This document shows, in pieces, positions 48,410 to 58,240 of a DNA stretch of 64,000 nucleotides. Each line of letters starts with the position of its first letter. The first letter of the stretch is position 1. The notes under the pieces are model-generated. The model was not told where the DNA came from. It searched no databases and saw only the letters and a program-made list of their open reading frames with translations. Source of the stretch: Bradyrhizobium sp. 138. GTDB lineage: Bacteria; Pseudomonadota; Alphaproteobacteria; Rhizobiales; Xanthobacteraceae. The DNA is taken from positions 186,001 through 250,000 of the forward strand of contig NZ_JADPKT010000007.1 in NCBI RefSeq assembly GCF_023074075.1, written 5' to 3'. The translations under genes and the position numbers were made by a program.

Positions 48410-48514
48410 AGAGGATGACGTCGCGCCACCCGCGCCGACAGATCAGGGGATAACTCACTTCCTCGCCATTGCCCCTTGCTCCCCCCGCCATCCCCCCCTA
48501 TAGCTCTGCTTTTA

Positions 48515-49462
48515 ATGACATCGAAATCGACCTTCGTCCTCGGCCACCGGCATTTGCTGGGCATCGAGGGCCTTTCCGCGGCCGATATCACCGGCCTCCT
48601 CGACCTGTCCGAAGAATATGTCGAGCTCAACCGTCAGGTTGACAAGAAACGCACCGTCCTGCGGGGACGGACGCAGGTGAACCTCTTCTTCGAGGCCTCC
48701 ACCCGGACCCAGTCCTCGTTCGAGCTCGCGGGAAAGCGGCTCGGCGCGGACGTGATGAACATGTCGGTGTCCTCCTCGTCCATGAAGAAGGGCGAGACGC
48801 TGATCGACACCGCGATGACGCTGAACGCGATGCATCCGGACATCCTGGTGATGCGGCATCACGCTTCCGGCGCGGTGGAACTGCTGGCGCGCAAGGTTGA
48901 CGGTTCCGTGATCAATGCCGGCGACGGCGCGCATGAGCATCCGACGCAGGCCTTGCTCGACGCGCTCACCATCCGCCGCAACAAGGGCCGGATCGAAGGG
49001 CTGGTGGTCGCGATCTGCGGCGACGTGCTGCATTCGCGCGTCGCCCGCTCCAACATCATCCTGCTCAACACGATGGGCGCCCGCGTCCGCGTGGTCGGCC
49101 CCACCACATTGTTGCCGCCCGGCATCGAGCGGATGGGCGTCGAGGTCGCGCGCGACATGCGCGAGGGTCTCAACGGCGCCGACATCGTCATGATGCTGCG
49201 GCTCCAGCGCGAGCGCATGAACGGCTCCTTCGTGCCGTCGTCGTCCGAATATTTCCACTATTTCGGGCTCGACCAGAAGAAGCTCGCCTACGCCAAGCCT
49301 GATGCTCTCGTGATGCATCCCGGCCCCATGAACCGCGGCGTCGAGATCGACTCGATCGTGGCCGACGGCGCCCAGTCCCTGATCCGCGAACAGGTGGAGA
49401 TGGGCGTCGCCGTACGCATGGCGGTGCTGGAAGCGCTCGCCCGTAACCTGCCGAACGCGTGA
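48515..49462 (+). CDS. pyrB: Aspartate carbamoyltransferase catalytic subunit
   Basis: A 315-residue enzyme catalysing the first committed step of pyrimidine synthesis. The carbamoyl-phosphate loop is [20 protein letters not shown], and [16 protein letters not shown] and the C-terminal [14 protein letters not shown] are present. ATG 48515 was chosen, as earlier ATGs encode unlikely Pro-rich text. Its TGA overlaps the ATG of the downstream dihydroorotase-like gene. No pyrI regulatory-chain gene is nearby. Confidence 0.95.
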   Translation: MTSKSTFVLGHRHLLGIEGLSAADITGLLDLSEEYVELNRQVDKKRTVLRGRTQVNLFFEASTRTQSSFELAGKRLGADVMNMSVSSSSMKKGETLIDTAMTLNAMHPDILVMRHHASGAVELLARKVDGSVINAGDGAHEHPTQALLDALTIRRNKGRIEGLVVAICGDVLHSRVARSNIILLNTMGARVRVVGPTTLLPPGIERMGVEVARDMREGLNGADIVMMLRLQRERMNGSFVPSSSEYFHYFGLDQKKLAYAKPDALVMHPGPMNRGVEIDSIVADGAQSLIREQVEMGVAVRMAVLEALARNLPNA

Positions 49463-50769
49463 TGCCGATGTTGATCGATCGCCGCCCCATCCTGCTCGCC
49501 AACGCCCGCGTCGTCGATCCCTCCAGGGATTTCGACGGTGTCGGCGACGTCCTCATCGCCGATGGCATCATCCGCGAGACCCGTCGCGGCATTGGCGCTG
49601 CCGGCGTCCCCGAGGGCACCGACATCGTCAACTGCTCTGGCAAGGTCGTCGCGCCCGGCCTGATCGACATGCGCGCCTTCGTCGGCGAGCCCGGCTTCAG
49701 CCATCGCGAGACCTTCGCCACCGCGAGCCAGGCGGCTGCGACCGGCGGCATCACCACCATCATCTGCCAGCCCGACACGTTGCCGGTGATCGACAATTCG
49801 GCGACCGTCGACTTCGTGATGCGCCGCGCCCGCGACACCGCCATCGTCAACATCCAGCCGATGGCCGCCCTCACCAAGGGCATGCACGGCGAGGAGATGA
49901 CCGAGTTCGGCCTGCTCAAGGCCGCGGGCGCCGTCGCCTTCGGCGACAGCGCCAGAAGCGTGACCAATGCGCAGGTGATGCGCCGCGCGCTGACCTATGC
50001 GCGGGATTTCGACGCGCTGATCGTCCACTACACCGAGGACCCCGATCTCGTCGGCGAGGGCGTGATGAACGAGGGCGAGTTCGCATCGCGGCTCGGCCTG
50101 ATGGGCATCCCGAATGCCGCCGAGGCGGTGATGCTCGAACGCGACATGCGCCTCGTGGCGCTGACCGGCGGCCGCTATCACGCGGCCTCGCTGACCTGCA
50201 TCGAGTCGCTCGAGATCCTGCAGCGCGCCCGCGATGCCGGGCTCGCCGTCAGCGCCTCGGTCTCGATCAACCATCTTGCGTTGAACGAGAACGACATCGG
50301 CCCCTACCGTTCCTTCCTGAAGCTGTCACCGCCACTGCGCACCGAGAACGACCGCCGGGCGCTGGTGGCCGCAATCGCCTCCGGCCTCCTCGACGTCATC
50401 ATGTCCGACCACAATCCGCAGGACGTCGAGGTCAAACGGCTGCCGTTCGCGGAAGCCGCGCCCGGCGCCGTCGGCCTGGAAACCATGCTGCCCGCGGGCC
50501 TGCGCCTCGTGCACAATGGCGAGCTGGACCTGAAAACGCTGATCCGGGCGATGTCGACCCGCCCGGCGGAGTTGCTCGGGTTAGCAGCCGGAACCTTGCG
50601 CGCCGGCAGCCCGGCCGACGTCATCGTGATCGACCCCGACGTGCCCTGGGTGGTCGATCCCGCCGACCTCAAATCGCCCTGCAAGAACACCCCGTTCGAC
50701 GAGGCCCGCTTTACAGGCCGCGTGGTGCGCACCATTGTCGGGGGACGCACGGTGTACGAGCATGTCTGA
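49462..50769 (+). CDS. Dihydroorotase-like protein PyrC' (probably inactive)
   Basis: A 435-residue amidohydrolase-fold protein in the class I dihydroorotase family. The usual DxHxHxREPG motif reads D69-M-R-A-F-V-G-E-P-G78, so both metal histidines (now R71 and F73) and the substrate arginine (now G75) are gone. Later [10 protein letters not shown] replaces a ligand histidine with Ser. K139 ([10 protein letters not shown]), the VHYTEDP His and SDHNPQD Asp are kept. Known pyrBC' operons in pseudomonads encode a non-catalytic dihydroorotase that holds the carbamoyltransferase together; the same role is inferred here. ATG 49462 overlaps the pyrB stop. Confidence 0.88.
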   Translation: MPMLIDRRPILLANARVVDPSRDFDGVGDVLIADGIIRETRRGIGAAGVPEGTDIVNCSGKVVAPGLIDMRAFVGEPGFSHRETFATASQAAATGGITTIICQPDTLPVIDNSATVDFVMRRARDTAIVNIQPMAALTKGMHGEEMTEFGLLKAAGAVAFGDSARSVTNAQVMRRALTYARDFDALIVHYTEDPDLVGEGVMNEGEFASRLGLMGIPNAAEAVMLERDMRLVALTGGRYHAASLTCIESLEILQRARDAGLAVSASVSINHLALNENDIGPYRSFLKLSPPLRTENDRRALVAAIASGLLDVIMSDHNPQDVEVKRLPFAEAAPGAVGLETMLPAGLRLVHNGELDLKTLIRAMSTRPAELLGLAAGTLRAGSPADVIVIDPDVPWVVDPADLKSPCKNTPFDEARFTGRVVRTIVGGRTVYEHV

Positions 50770-50816
50770 CATCCGAGATCGTTCGGCATGGAGATCCAGC
50801 CTTTGGAGCAGCCGCC

Positions 50817-51413
50817 ATGGGGCTTGAAGCTTTCCTGCCGGTGGCACTCGTCATCGGCTACCTCTTCGGCTCGATTCCGTTCGGCCTGGTTCTCACCAGG
50901 CTCGCCGGCACACAGGATATCCGCGCGATCGGCTCCGGCAGTATCGGCGCCACCAACGTTCTGCGCACCGGGAACAAGGGCCTTGCCGCCGGCACACTGC
51001 TGCTCGATGCGCTCAAGGGCACAGCGGCGGTGGTGATCGCGGGCTACCTTGCCGGTCCCAACGCCGCCATGGTGGCCGGGCTCGGCGCCTTCCTCGGCCA
51101 TCTCTTCCCGGTCTGGCTCAAATTCAAAGGCGGCAAGGGTGTCGCGACCTATATCGGCGTCCTGCTCGGCCTGTTCTGGCCCGGCATGGTGGTGTTCTGC
51201 CTGCTTTGGCTGGCGACCGCCTTCACCACCCGCTACTCATCGCTGTCGGCGCTGGTGGCGGCGTTCATCACGCCGATGTTCCTGTGGTGGTTCGGGCACC
51301 TCGCACTCGCAGCATTGTTCGCCGTGCTGACGCTGCTCCTGTTCTACGCGCATCGCGAGAACATCAAGCGGTTGCAAGGCGGCAAGGAAAGCCGGATCGG
51401 CGAGAAGGCTTAG
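50817..51413 (+). CDS. plsY: Glycerol-3-phosphate acyltransferase PlsY
   Basis: A 198-residue inner-membrane enzyme using acyl-phosphate to make lysophosphatidic acid. Motif 1 is [16 protein letters not shown], motif 2 is [19 protein letters not shown], motif 3 is [21 protein letters not shown]. It has five hydrophobic helices. A GGAG Shine-Dalgarno precedes the ATG. It follows pyrC' by 47 bp, as in many alphaproteobacteria. Confidence 0.95.
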   Translation: MGLEAFLPVALVIGYLFGSIPFGLVLTRLAGTQDIRAIGSGSIGATNVLRTGNKGLAAGTLLLDALKGTAAVVIAGYLAGPNAAMVAGLGAFLGHLFPVWLKFKGGKGVATYIGVLLGLFWPGMVVFCLLWLATAFTTRYSSLSALVAAFITPMFLWWFGHLALAALFAVLTLLLFYAHRENIKRLQGGKESRIGEKA

Positions 51414-51588
51414 TCGCGTCACGAAGAGCGTCGCGGCAGCTTCTAAAGCGGGGGGATACCGAAGCCGCCCTTCTGCATTATATGCCAAATCCTGTTCGCA
51501 ACTCGCCGCTGACTCGCGGTTGGGAGTGGCGAACAGGTTCCACGCCTGTCATTCTGACAGACCAAATGGCGTTACGCGGTTGCTCAGA

Positions 51589-52773
51589 ATGAGCGAGAAG
51601 TACGACGGCACTCAAGACGAAGCTGGATCGCACGGCACTGCGGCAAGCCGGCTGCTGTCGATGACCAATATCTGGTCCGATGGACCCGCACCGCCATCTG
51701 CACCAAAGCCCACTGCCGTTTCGCCGCCAGCGCCCGCACCTGCCCCCCTCGCACCTGTCGCGGCCGAGGTCCGACCTGCGGTCGTCTCGTCTGCATCAGC
51801 GCCGCCGCGCCCCGACCCATGGCCGCCACGAAGACTGTCACTGGCCCTGCAGGGCGGCGGCACCTTTGCCGCCTTCACCTGGGGCGTGCTGGAGCGGCTG
51901 CTGGAAGAGCCGATCGAGATCGACACGATCAGCGGCGCCAGTGCCGGCGCCATCAATGCGCTCCTGCTCGCCTCTGGCCTCGCGGAAGGCGGCCGCGAAG
52001 CTGCACGGAGCCGGCTGAGCCGGTTCTGGCTCCGCCTGATGCACGAGGCCTCGTTCCGCTCGCTGATGTTGGTCGGCGGCTTCTCGCCGGCGGGAAGCTC
52101 GGTCGCGTTCGGTCCGACCTTGCGCTCGGGCCAGTTCGATCCGTTCGATCTCGATCCGCTCAGGCAGGCGCTGTCGCGCGACATCGACTTTTCCGCATTG
52201 CACGGCGCCCGCTGTCCAAAGCTGCTGATCGCGGCGACGCGGATCCGCGACGGGCAGCAGCAGATCTTCCGCAACGACGCCCTCACCGCCGACGTCGTGC
52301 TGGCCTCGACCTGCCCGCCGCTGGTTCACTGCGCCGTCGAGATCGACGGCGAAGCCTATTGGGACGGCGGTCTCGGCGGCAATCCGCCCCTGCTGCGGCT
52401 GGCGCAGGAGACGACGACCTCCGACGTCCTGCTCGTCCAGGTCACGCCGGCGCGCGACAGCTACGTGCCGATCACGCTTGCCGCGATCGACCGCCGGCTC
52501 GACCAGATCGCAGCCAACGCCGCGCTCAATGCCGAGATCGCGGGAATCGCATGGGCGCAGTCGCACGCAGCATCTTCGCTGCGGCTCACCAGGATCGCGG
52601 CAGAAGACTCCGTTGACGGCCTGGCGCAGCGCTCATCGACCGATCTCGGCCGCGGCTTCATTCGGCTGCTGCACCGAAGCGGCCGCGCAGCCGCCGAGCG
52701 CTGGCTCGGGCAAGGCGCGACGAGCAGCGAGGCCCAACGCAAATTGCCCACGGCCGAACCGGCGCTAGCCTGA
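51589..52773 (+). CDS. Patatin-like phospholipase
   Basis: A 394-residue lipid acyl hydrolase. The catalytic dyad is S118 in SGASAG (GxSxG) and the Asp in YWDGGLGGNPPL. The oxyanion loop is LALQGGGTFAAFTWG (about residues 85-99). The N-terminal ~80 residues are Pro/Ala-rich and probably disordered. ATG 51589 is one of two plausible starts; ATG 51661 also fits. No signal peptide. It converges on the amidase gene, overlapping by 9 nt. Confidence 0.9.
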   Translation: MSEKYDGTQDEAGSHGTAASRLLSMTNIWSDGPAPPSAPKPTAVSPPAPAPAPLAPVAAEVRPAVVSSASAPPRPDPWPPRRLSLALQGGGTFAAFTWGVLERLLEEPIEIDTISGASAGAINALLLASGLAEGGREAARSRLSRFWLRLMHEASFRSLMLVGGFSPAGSSVAFGPTLRSGQFDPFDLDPLRQALSRDIDFSALHGARCPKLLIAATRIRDGQQQIFRNDALTADVVLASTCPPLVHCAVEIDGEAYWDGGLGGNPPLLRLAQETTTSDVLLVQVTPARDSYVPITLAAIDRRLDQIAANAALNAEIAGIAWAQSHAASSLRLTRIAAEDSVDGLAQRSSTDLGRGFIRLLHRSGRAAAERWLGQGATSSEAQRKLPTAEPALA

Positions 52774-54009
52774 CTTCGCCAGCGCGTCCTCCAGGAACCA
52801 CGCCGTCGCCAGCGCATGCGCGTCGTTGCCGAAGCGCGCGATCACTTGCACGCCGATCGGCAGGCCACCCACCTTCAGCACCGGCACGTTGACGCAAGGA
52901 TTGCCCATCAAGGTCCAGAGCCGGTTGTAGCGGGGATCGCCTGTGGTCGCGAGCTTCTTGGCCGGCGCCGTGCCCGGCGCCGAATAGGTCAGGAGCACGT
53001 CGACGCCCTCGAACAGCTCGCCGAGCTCGCGGCGGCCGCGACGGCTGATCCGGCGCGCCTCGTCATATTCCTTCGGCGTCAGGTGGGCCGTTGCATCGAG
53101 GCTTGCCCGCAGCATCGGCGCGATCTCGTCGTGACGCTCCGAAAACTCCCAGGCCAGCGCGCGATGCGCCTCGAAATCCTGGACGATGGGGTGAATGCGC
53201 CAGGCCTCCTGCACCGCCTCGGGCAGGTCGATCGTCTGCACGATGGCGCCGGCGCGCTCGGCCACTTTGATCGCGGCTTGCAAACCCTCCTCCGCCGCCG
53301 GCTCCACGGCGCCTGCGAACTCCTGCCTGACCACGCCGATGCGCGGCGACTTCGCCGGCGCGATGCCGGAAAATTCGCTGCGGCCCGTCATCGCCAAAAG
53401 TCCGCGCGCGAGATCCTCCGCGCGCGCGCCGAACAGGCCGACCGTGTCCAGCGCCCAAGAATAGCATTTGACGCCGACCGTCGGCAGCATGCGGAACGAC
53501 GGCTTGATCGCAGCGGTGCCGCAATAGGCGGCGGGCCGGATCACCGAGCCGCCGGTCTGGGTGCCCAGCGCCAGCGGGATCATGCCGGCGCCGACCGCCG
53601 CCGCCGAGCCCGAGGACGAGCCACCCGGCGAATGGCCGAGATTATGCGGATTGAGCGTCGGGGTCGGATCGCGCGAGGCGAAGGCTGTGGTCGTGGTCTT
53701 GCCGATGATGGTGGCGCCTGCCCGCTTCAGCATCATGACGACAGGCGCATCGGCGCGCGGCTGCCAGCCGCGATAGATGTCCGAGCCCATCTCGGTTGGC
53801 ATGTTGGCGGTGTCGATGATGTCCTTGATGCCAACCGCGATGCCGCGCAGCGGACCGGAGGCTTGCGCTCTTGCCGACTTGTCGTGACGGACGAAGGCAC
53901 GGACGTCCTTCTCCTTGGCCTCGATCGCCGCATGCGACTGGGCAATGGCAGCATCGGGCGACAACTCGCCGGCTTCGATGCGGCGCTGGAGGTCGGCGAG
54001 CGAGATCAT
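52765..54009 (-). CDS. Amidase-signature family amidase
   Basis: A 414-residue amidase related to GatA but shorter. The catalytic triad motifs are [38 protein letters not shown] and [18 protein letters not shown] 54009 was chosen, divergent from dprA. It has no GatB or GatC nearby and is an independent hydrolase of unknown substrate. Confidence 0.88.
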   Translation of the reverse strand: MISLADLQRRIEAGELSPDAAIAQSHAAIEAKEKDVRAFVRHDKSARAQASGPLRGIAVGIKDIIDTANMPTEMGSDIYRGWQPRADAPVVMMLKRAGATIIGKTTTTAFASRDPTPTLNPHNLGHSPGGSSSGSAAAVGAGMIPLALGTQTGGSVIRPAAYCGTAAIKPSFRMLPTVGVKCYSWALDTVGLFGARAEDLARGLLAMTGRSEFSGIAPAKSPRIGVVRQEFAGAVEPAAEEGLQAAIKVAERAGAIVQTIDLPEAVQEAWRIHPIVQDFEAHRALAWEFSERHDEIAPMLRASLDATAHLTPKEYDEARRISRRGRRELGELFEGVDVLLTYSAPGTAPAKKLATTGDPRYNRLWTLMGNPCVNVPVLKVGGLPIGVQVIARFGNDAHALATAWFLEDALAKSG

Positions 54010-54124
54010 GGCAACATCCTTCTTATTGGCATCGCTTTTAGCATCGGGGCGAAGTCGCGCAAGCACACGACCCTGTTGCGCAACGCCCTCAGGTTGTTCC
54101 ATGCTGTGCCTGCAAGGAGACGCC

Positions 54125-55243
54125 GTGGACGCCATCAATCCAAGCGTAGAGCTGACCGAGGCTGAACGGATCGACCGCCTGCGGCTGATCCGCTCCGACA
54201 ACGTGGGGCCGCGCACCTTCCGCTCGCTGGTCGATCATTTCGGCACGGCGCGCGCCGCGCTGGAGCGGCTGCCGGATCTGGCGCGCCGTGGCGGTGCGCA
54301 GCGATCCGGGCGCATCTGTAGCGCCGATGAAGCCAAGGCCGAGCTTGCCGCGAGCCGCAAATTCGGCGTCACCTGGGTCGCCCCCGGCGAGGACGGCTAT
54401 CCGGCGCGGCTGGCGATGATCGACGATGCGCCGCCGCTGCTCGCGGTGCGCGGCGACACCAAGACCCTGATGCGGCCGATGATCGCGATCGTCGGCTCGC
54501 GCAATGCCTCCGGCGCCGGGCTGAAATTTGCTGGCCAGCTCGCGCGCGAGCTCGGCGAGGCCGGCTTCGTGGTCATCTCCGGCCTCGCCCGCGGCGTCGA
54601 TCAGGCCGCGCATCGCGCGAGCGTCGAGAGCGGCACGATTGCCGTGCTCGCCGGTGGGCATGATTGCATCTATCCGCCTGAGCATGGTGACTTGCTCGCA
54701 GCGATCCTCGACCACGCGGGCGCCGCGATCTCCGAGATGCCGCTCGGCCACGAGCCGCGCGCCCGCGACTTCCCCCGCCGCAACCGCCTGATCTCCGGCG
54801 CCTCGCTCGGCGTGGTCGTGGTGGAAGCCGCGCACCGCTCGGGCTCGCTGATCACCGCGCGCATGGCGGCCGAACAGGGCCGCGAGGTGTTCGCGGTGCC
54901 GGGCTCGCCGCTCGATCCGCGCGCCGCCGGCGCCAACGATCTGATCAAGCAGGGCGCAACACTCGTCACGGAAGCCGCCGACATCGTCAACGCGGTCCAG
55001 CCGATCATGGAGCGGCCGCTGATGAGTCCTGCTGAAGAGCCCGACAGCGAACCGTTCGAGAGCGATCCGCAAGGCCACGACCGCGACCAGATCACCGGCC
55101 TGCTCGGGCCCGCCCCTGTGACGATCGACGACCTCGTGCGGATGTCGGGCGCCTCGCCTGCGATCGTGCGCACCGTGCTGCTGGAGCTCGAGCTGGCGGG
55201 ACGGCTCGAACGCCACGGCGGCGGTCTCGTTTCCTTGCTCTAG
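54125..55243 (+). CDS. dprA: DNA-processing protein DprA
   Basis: A 372-residue RecA loader for incoming single-stranded DNA in transformation. The Rossmann-like core shows [54 protein letters not shown] and [10 protein letters not shown]; a C-terminal winged helix ([20 protein letters not shown]) is present. GTG 54125 has an AAGGAG Shine-Dalgarno five bases upstream and is preferred to upstream ATGs. Confidence 0.93.
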   Translation: MDAINPSVELTEAERIDRLRLIRSDNVGPRTFRSLVDHFGTARAALERLPDLARRGGAQRSGRICSADEAKAELAASRKFGVTWVAPGEDGYPARLAMIDDAPPLLAVRGDTKTLMRPMIAIVGSRNASGAGLKFAGQLARELGEAGFVVISGLARGVDQAAHRASVESGTIAVLAGGHDCIYPPEHGDLLAAILDHAGAAISEMPLGHEPRARDFPRRNRLISGASLGVVVVEAAHRSGSLITARMAAEQGREVFAVPGSPLDPRAAGANDLIKQGATLVTEAADIVNAVQPIMERPLMSPAEEPDSEPFESDPQGHDRDQITGLLGPAPVTIDDLVRMSGASPAIVRTVLLELELAGRLERHGGGLVSLL

Positions 55244-55244
55244 G

Positions 55245-55691
55245 CTACCCGTCGTTGCGCCGATCGAACCGCGTGCGTGCCGCCTCGATCTGCGACAAAT
55301 GTTCGATCGCCCACTCCCCGAGCGCCTTCACCGGCTGCTGCAATCCGCGGCCGAGATCGGTCAGCTCATAGTCCACGCGCGGCGGGATGGTTGGGAAGAT
55401 GGTGCGCGTGACGAGGCCGTCGCGCTCGAGGCCGCGCAGCGTCAGGGTCAGCATCCGCTGCGAGATGCCGTTGATCATGCGCTTCAGCTCATTGAAGCGC
55501 TTCGGCCCGTCGCTCAGCATCATGATGACGAACACGCTCCATTTGTCGCCGACGCGGGACAGCACGGAGGCGACCCCGCGGCAGTCCGCATGGTTGGGAT
55601 CCGGCCTTTGATCCGGCTTTTGATCAGGACCTGGATCCAGCCTCGGCGAGGCAGGCAAATCGGTGTGAGCAGGTTTCAATAATGTGTCCAT
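55245..55691 (-). CDS. HxlR family transcriptional regulator (copy 1)
   Basis: A 148-residue winged-helix regulator: VLSRVGDKWSVFVIMMLSDG, RFNELKRMINGISQRMLTLT and DLGRGLQQPVKAL. A Pro/Asp-rich N-terminal stretch (DPGPDQKPDQRPDPN) is encoded by short tandem units and is unusual. It is transcribed divergently from azoR, with 83 bp between them, so repression of azoR is likely by position. Confidence 0.9.
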   Translation of the reverse strand: MDTLLKPAHTDLPASPRLDPGPDQKPDQRPDPNHADCRGVASVLSRVGDKWSVFVIMMLSDGPKRFNELKRMINGISQRMLTLTLRGLERDGLVTRTIFPTIPPRVDYELTDLGRGLQQPVKALGEWAIEHLSQIEAARTRFDRRNDG

Positions 55692-55774
55692 GGCTCAAAA
55701 AAGTGCGTTCTTGCGGGGATTTCGACAGTCACTCATGTAGTCCGGGTTACAAATCTATACCAGGGTGACCCCAA

Positions 55775-56383
55775 ATGAAACTCCTCCATCTCGACTCCAG
55801 CGTGCTCGGCCCCCACTCCGTCTCCAGGCAGGTCTCGGCCGCCATTGTCGACCGGCTGCGCCAGGCGACACCCGCGCTGGACATTACCTATCGTGATCTG
55901 ACTGAGACCCCGCTCGCCCATCTCTCCGGCTCGCACCTTGCGGCCGCGCAAGGCGCCCCCGCGCCGGCGGAACTCAGCTCCGACCTCGCCGCGAGCGCGG
56001 CGGTGCTGGACGAGTTCCTGGCCGCCGACATCGTCGTGGTCGGCGCGCCCATGTACAATTTCACCATTCCGAGCCAGCTCAAGGCCTGGATCGACCGCAT
56101 CCTGGTGGCGGGCAAGACATTCAGCTACGGGGCGAATGGACCGCAGGGCCTTGCCGGCGGCAAGCGGGTGATCGTGGCGATCTCGCGCGGCGGCTATTAT
56201 GGCGCAGGATCGCCGGTCGCGGCGCTGGAGCATCTCGAAAGCTATCTGCGCGGCGTGTTCGGCTTCATGGGCATCCATGATGCCGAATTCATCATTGCCG
56301 ACGGAATCCAGGTCGGCCCGGATCATCGCGAGAAGGCGCTCGCCGGCGCGCTCCAGGCCGCGACCAGCCTGCGCGCAGCCTGA
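55775..56383 (+). CDS. azoR: FMN-dependent NADH-azoreductase
   Basis: A 202-residue flavodoxin-fold reductase of quinones and azo compounds. Features: [20 protein letters not shown] (FMN phosphate loop), [20 protein letters not shown] and [16 protein letters not shown]. Divergent from the HxlR gene, which probably senses an electrophile. Confidence 0.92.
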   Translation: MKLLHLDSSVLGPHSVSRQVSAAIVDRLRQATPALDITYRDLTETPLAHLSGSHLAAAQGAPAPAELSSDLAASAAVLDEFLAADIVVVGAPMYNFTIPSQLKAWIDRILVAGKTFSYGANGPQGLAGGKRVIVAISRGGYYGAGSPVAALEHLESYLRGVFGFMGIHDAEFIIADGIQVGPDHREKALAGALQAATSLRAA

Positions 56384-56448
56384 AGGCCCCGCCGAAATCA
56401 GCCGCCGCCGGATTGCGCGGCGGCTGACGGCTCGCGCGATCCGCAAAG

Positions 56449-56631
56449 CTAAACCCAGACGCCCTGCATGCCCAGGATCACGGCAACGAGTGAGACGAAC
56501 AGGCCGATCCCGGAGAACAACGCGACGGCGACGAACTCAGACGTGTCGGAACGCTTGGCCCGAACGGCGGATCTTTCGGTGTGAACGCGCGGTGATGAAA
56601 TCGACGAGAAAATGCGGGCTGCTTTCGTCAT
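56449..56631 (-). CDS. Small single-span membrane protein (60 aa)
   Basis: Starts MTKAARIFSSISSPRVHTER and ends with one transmembrane helix (FVAVALFSGIGLFVSLVAVI). ATG 56631 has a perfect AAAGGAG Shine-Dalgarno. The cytoplasmic N-terminal part is basic. Function unknown; related small proteins occur in Bradyrhizobium. Confidence 0.72.
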   Translation of the reverse strand: MTKAARIFSSISSPRVHTERSAVRAKRSDTSEFVAVALFSGIGLFVSLVAVILGMQGVWV

Positions 56632-56780
56632 AACCGACTCCTTTAGATAGTGAGTCTGTCCTGCCCGTAAGCTGGCGCGAAGGTTCAACGCCTCACACAT
56701 AGGTTCCGTCAATGCATCTACAAGACCGTCGGGGCCGGCCGGCGCACCGCGCCGGCCGATTCAATTTGCACTGGATTTGA

Positions 56781-57554
56781 TCAGCCGCGATAGATCGGCG
56801 CGCCGCTCGGCGAGGCCACCGCGCCGCCGTCGACGAAGATTTCCTGGCCCTGCACATGCGCGGAATCATCCGAGGCCAGGAACAGCACCGTCTTCGCAAC
56901 GTGATCGGTTTCGCCGATGCGGCCGAGCGGCGTCGACAGCGCGATCCGCTGCTCGAACGCCTTCTCGGCTTCGGGCGTCGCGGTCGCAGGTCCCCAGATC
57001 GGCGTACGGGTCGCGCCTGGCGCCACGACATTGACGCGAATGCCGCGCGGCGACAGCTCCGAAGCCATGATCCGCGCCATCGCGCGCACGCCGGCCTTCG
57101 CGGCACCGTAGGCCGAGTAGCCGGGAATGCCGAGCACGGAGATCACCGAGCCGTTGAGGATGATCGAGGAATTGTCGTTGAGATGAGGCAGCGCTGACTG
57201 CACCGTGAAGAACACGCCCGTGAGGTTCGTGCTGATGACCTTCTCGAACACATCCAGCGTTGCCGATCCCAGCGGCGTGCCGCCGGCAATGCCGGCATTG
57301 GCGAACACGATGTCGAACTTGCCGAATTTTTCGGCGCCCTGCTTGATCGCAGCTTCCGTCGCGGCGATGTCAGTGGCATCGGCGGCGAGCGCGAGCGCAT
57401 TCGGTCCGAGCTCCTTCGCGGCTGCTGCCAGCGTCTCCTTGTTGCGCCCGGTGACCACCACTTTCGCGCCCTCGGCCACGAACAGTTTTGCGGTCGCAAG
57501 GCCAATGCCGCTGTTGCCGCCGGTGATCAGGGCCGTCTTGTTCTTCAGTCTCAC
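56781..57554 (-). CDS. SDR family NAD(P)-dependent oxidoreductase
   Basis: A 257-residue short-chain dehydrogenase. The cofactor motif is ALITGGNSGIGLATAKLF, the NAG motif is VFANAGIAGG, the catalytic Ser and YxxxK are in ILNGSVISVLGIPGYSAYGAAKAG. GTG 57554 has a GGAGG Shine-Dalgarno; the longer frame runs through the operator and is rejected. It is divergent from HxlR copy 2 with a perfect inverted repeat between them. Confidence 0.92.
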   Translation of the reverse strand: MRLKNKTALITGGNSGIGLATAKLFVAEGAKVVVTGRNKETLAAAAKELGPNALALAADATDIAATEAAIKQGAEKFGKFDIVFANAGIAGGTPLGSATLDVFEKVISTNLTGVFFTVQSALPHLNDNSSIILNGSVISVLGIPGYSAYGAAKAGVRAMARIMASELSPRGIRVNVVAPGATRTPIWGPATATPEAEKAFEQRIALSTPLGRIGETDHVAKTVLFLASDDSAHVQGQEIFVDGGAVASPSGAPIYRG

Positions 57555-57567
57555 GCTCGCCTCCAAT

Positions 57568-57622
57568 GGTTGCATCATAAAACCAGATTGCCATCTAGGG
57601 CATATGGTTTTATGATGCAACC
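57568..57622. promoter_or_regulatory. Perfect 18-bp inverted repeat, probable HxlR operator
   Basis: GGTTGCATCATAAAACCA at 57568-57585 and TGGTTTTATGATGCAACC at 57605-57622 are exact reverse complements, 19 bp apart. They occupy the space between the divergent SDR and HxlR genes, 14 bp from the SDR GTG. An HxlR dimer-of-dimers or overlapping divergent promoters would fit. Binding is inferred. Confidence 0.85.
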
Positions 57623-57675
57623 ACACAAGCGCGTGATCGGCGCCGACGCCGTGCGAACGCGATAGGACGAAGGTG

Positions 57676-58146
57676 ATGGTGAAACGAACGAGCTTCGAAG
57701 GCGATGCCTGCCCGGTCGCGCGGGCGCTGGACGCGATCGGCGATTGGTGGTCGCTGCTGATCATCCGTGAGGCGCTGTCCGGCCAGCGCCGCTTCGGTGA
57801 GTTTCAGAACAAGCTCGGCATGGCCAAGAACATCCTGTCGGCGCGGCTGCGCGCGCTGGTCGATCACGGCATTCTGGCAATCGCCCCCGCCTCCGACGGC
57901 AGCGCTTATCAAGAATATGTGCTGACGCCAAAGGGTCGCGGCACCTTCCCCATCCTGGTGGCGCTGCGGCAATGGAGCGAGGCGTTCGACGACCGCCCGG
58001 AGGAGATTGCGACCATCCTGGTCGACCGCGCCAAAGGCCGCCCGGTGAAGAAGCTGGAATTACGCGCGGAGGATGGACGGTTGCTCAGCTCCGCCGACAC
58101 GACGCTGAAGCCGCGGCCGGCGCCGCGACGGCGGTCGGCAGGATGA
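57676..58146 (+). CDS. HxlR family transcriptional regulator (copy 2)
   Basis: A 156-residue winged-helix regulator. It shows CPVARALDAIGDWWSLLIIRE (the family's conserved cysteine near the N-terminus), RRFGEFQNKLGMAKNILSARL and YVLTPKGRG. ATG 57676 is preferred to the GTG just before it. It likely controls itself and the SDR through the adjacent inverted repeat; the Cys suggests redox or electrophile sensing. Confidence 0.92.
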   Translation: MVKRTSFEGDACPVARALDAIGDWWSLLIIREALSGQRRFGEFQNKLGMAKNILSARLRALVDHGILAIAPASDGSAYQEYVLTPKGRGTFPILVALRQWSEAFDDRPEEIATILVDRAKGRPVKKLELRAEDGRLLSSADTTLKPRPAPRRRSAG

Positions 58147-58240
58147 GACCGAGCTGTTTCCTCCACCGTCATTGCGAGCGTAGCTTGTGCGAAAACACAG
58201 ACATCGTCAAAGATGACTGACACCTCAACGTGGCACCACC

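Noticed and set aside
55728..55770. GTCAC...GTGAC as an operator between HxlR copy 1 and azoR
   Set aside because: Only five matching bases per arm at a long distance; not distinguishable from chance, unlike the 57568-57622 repeat.
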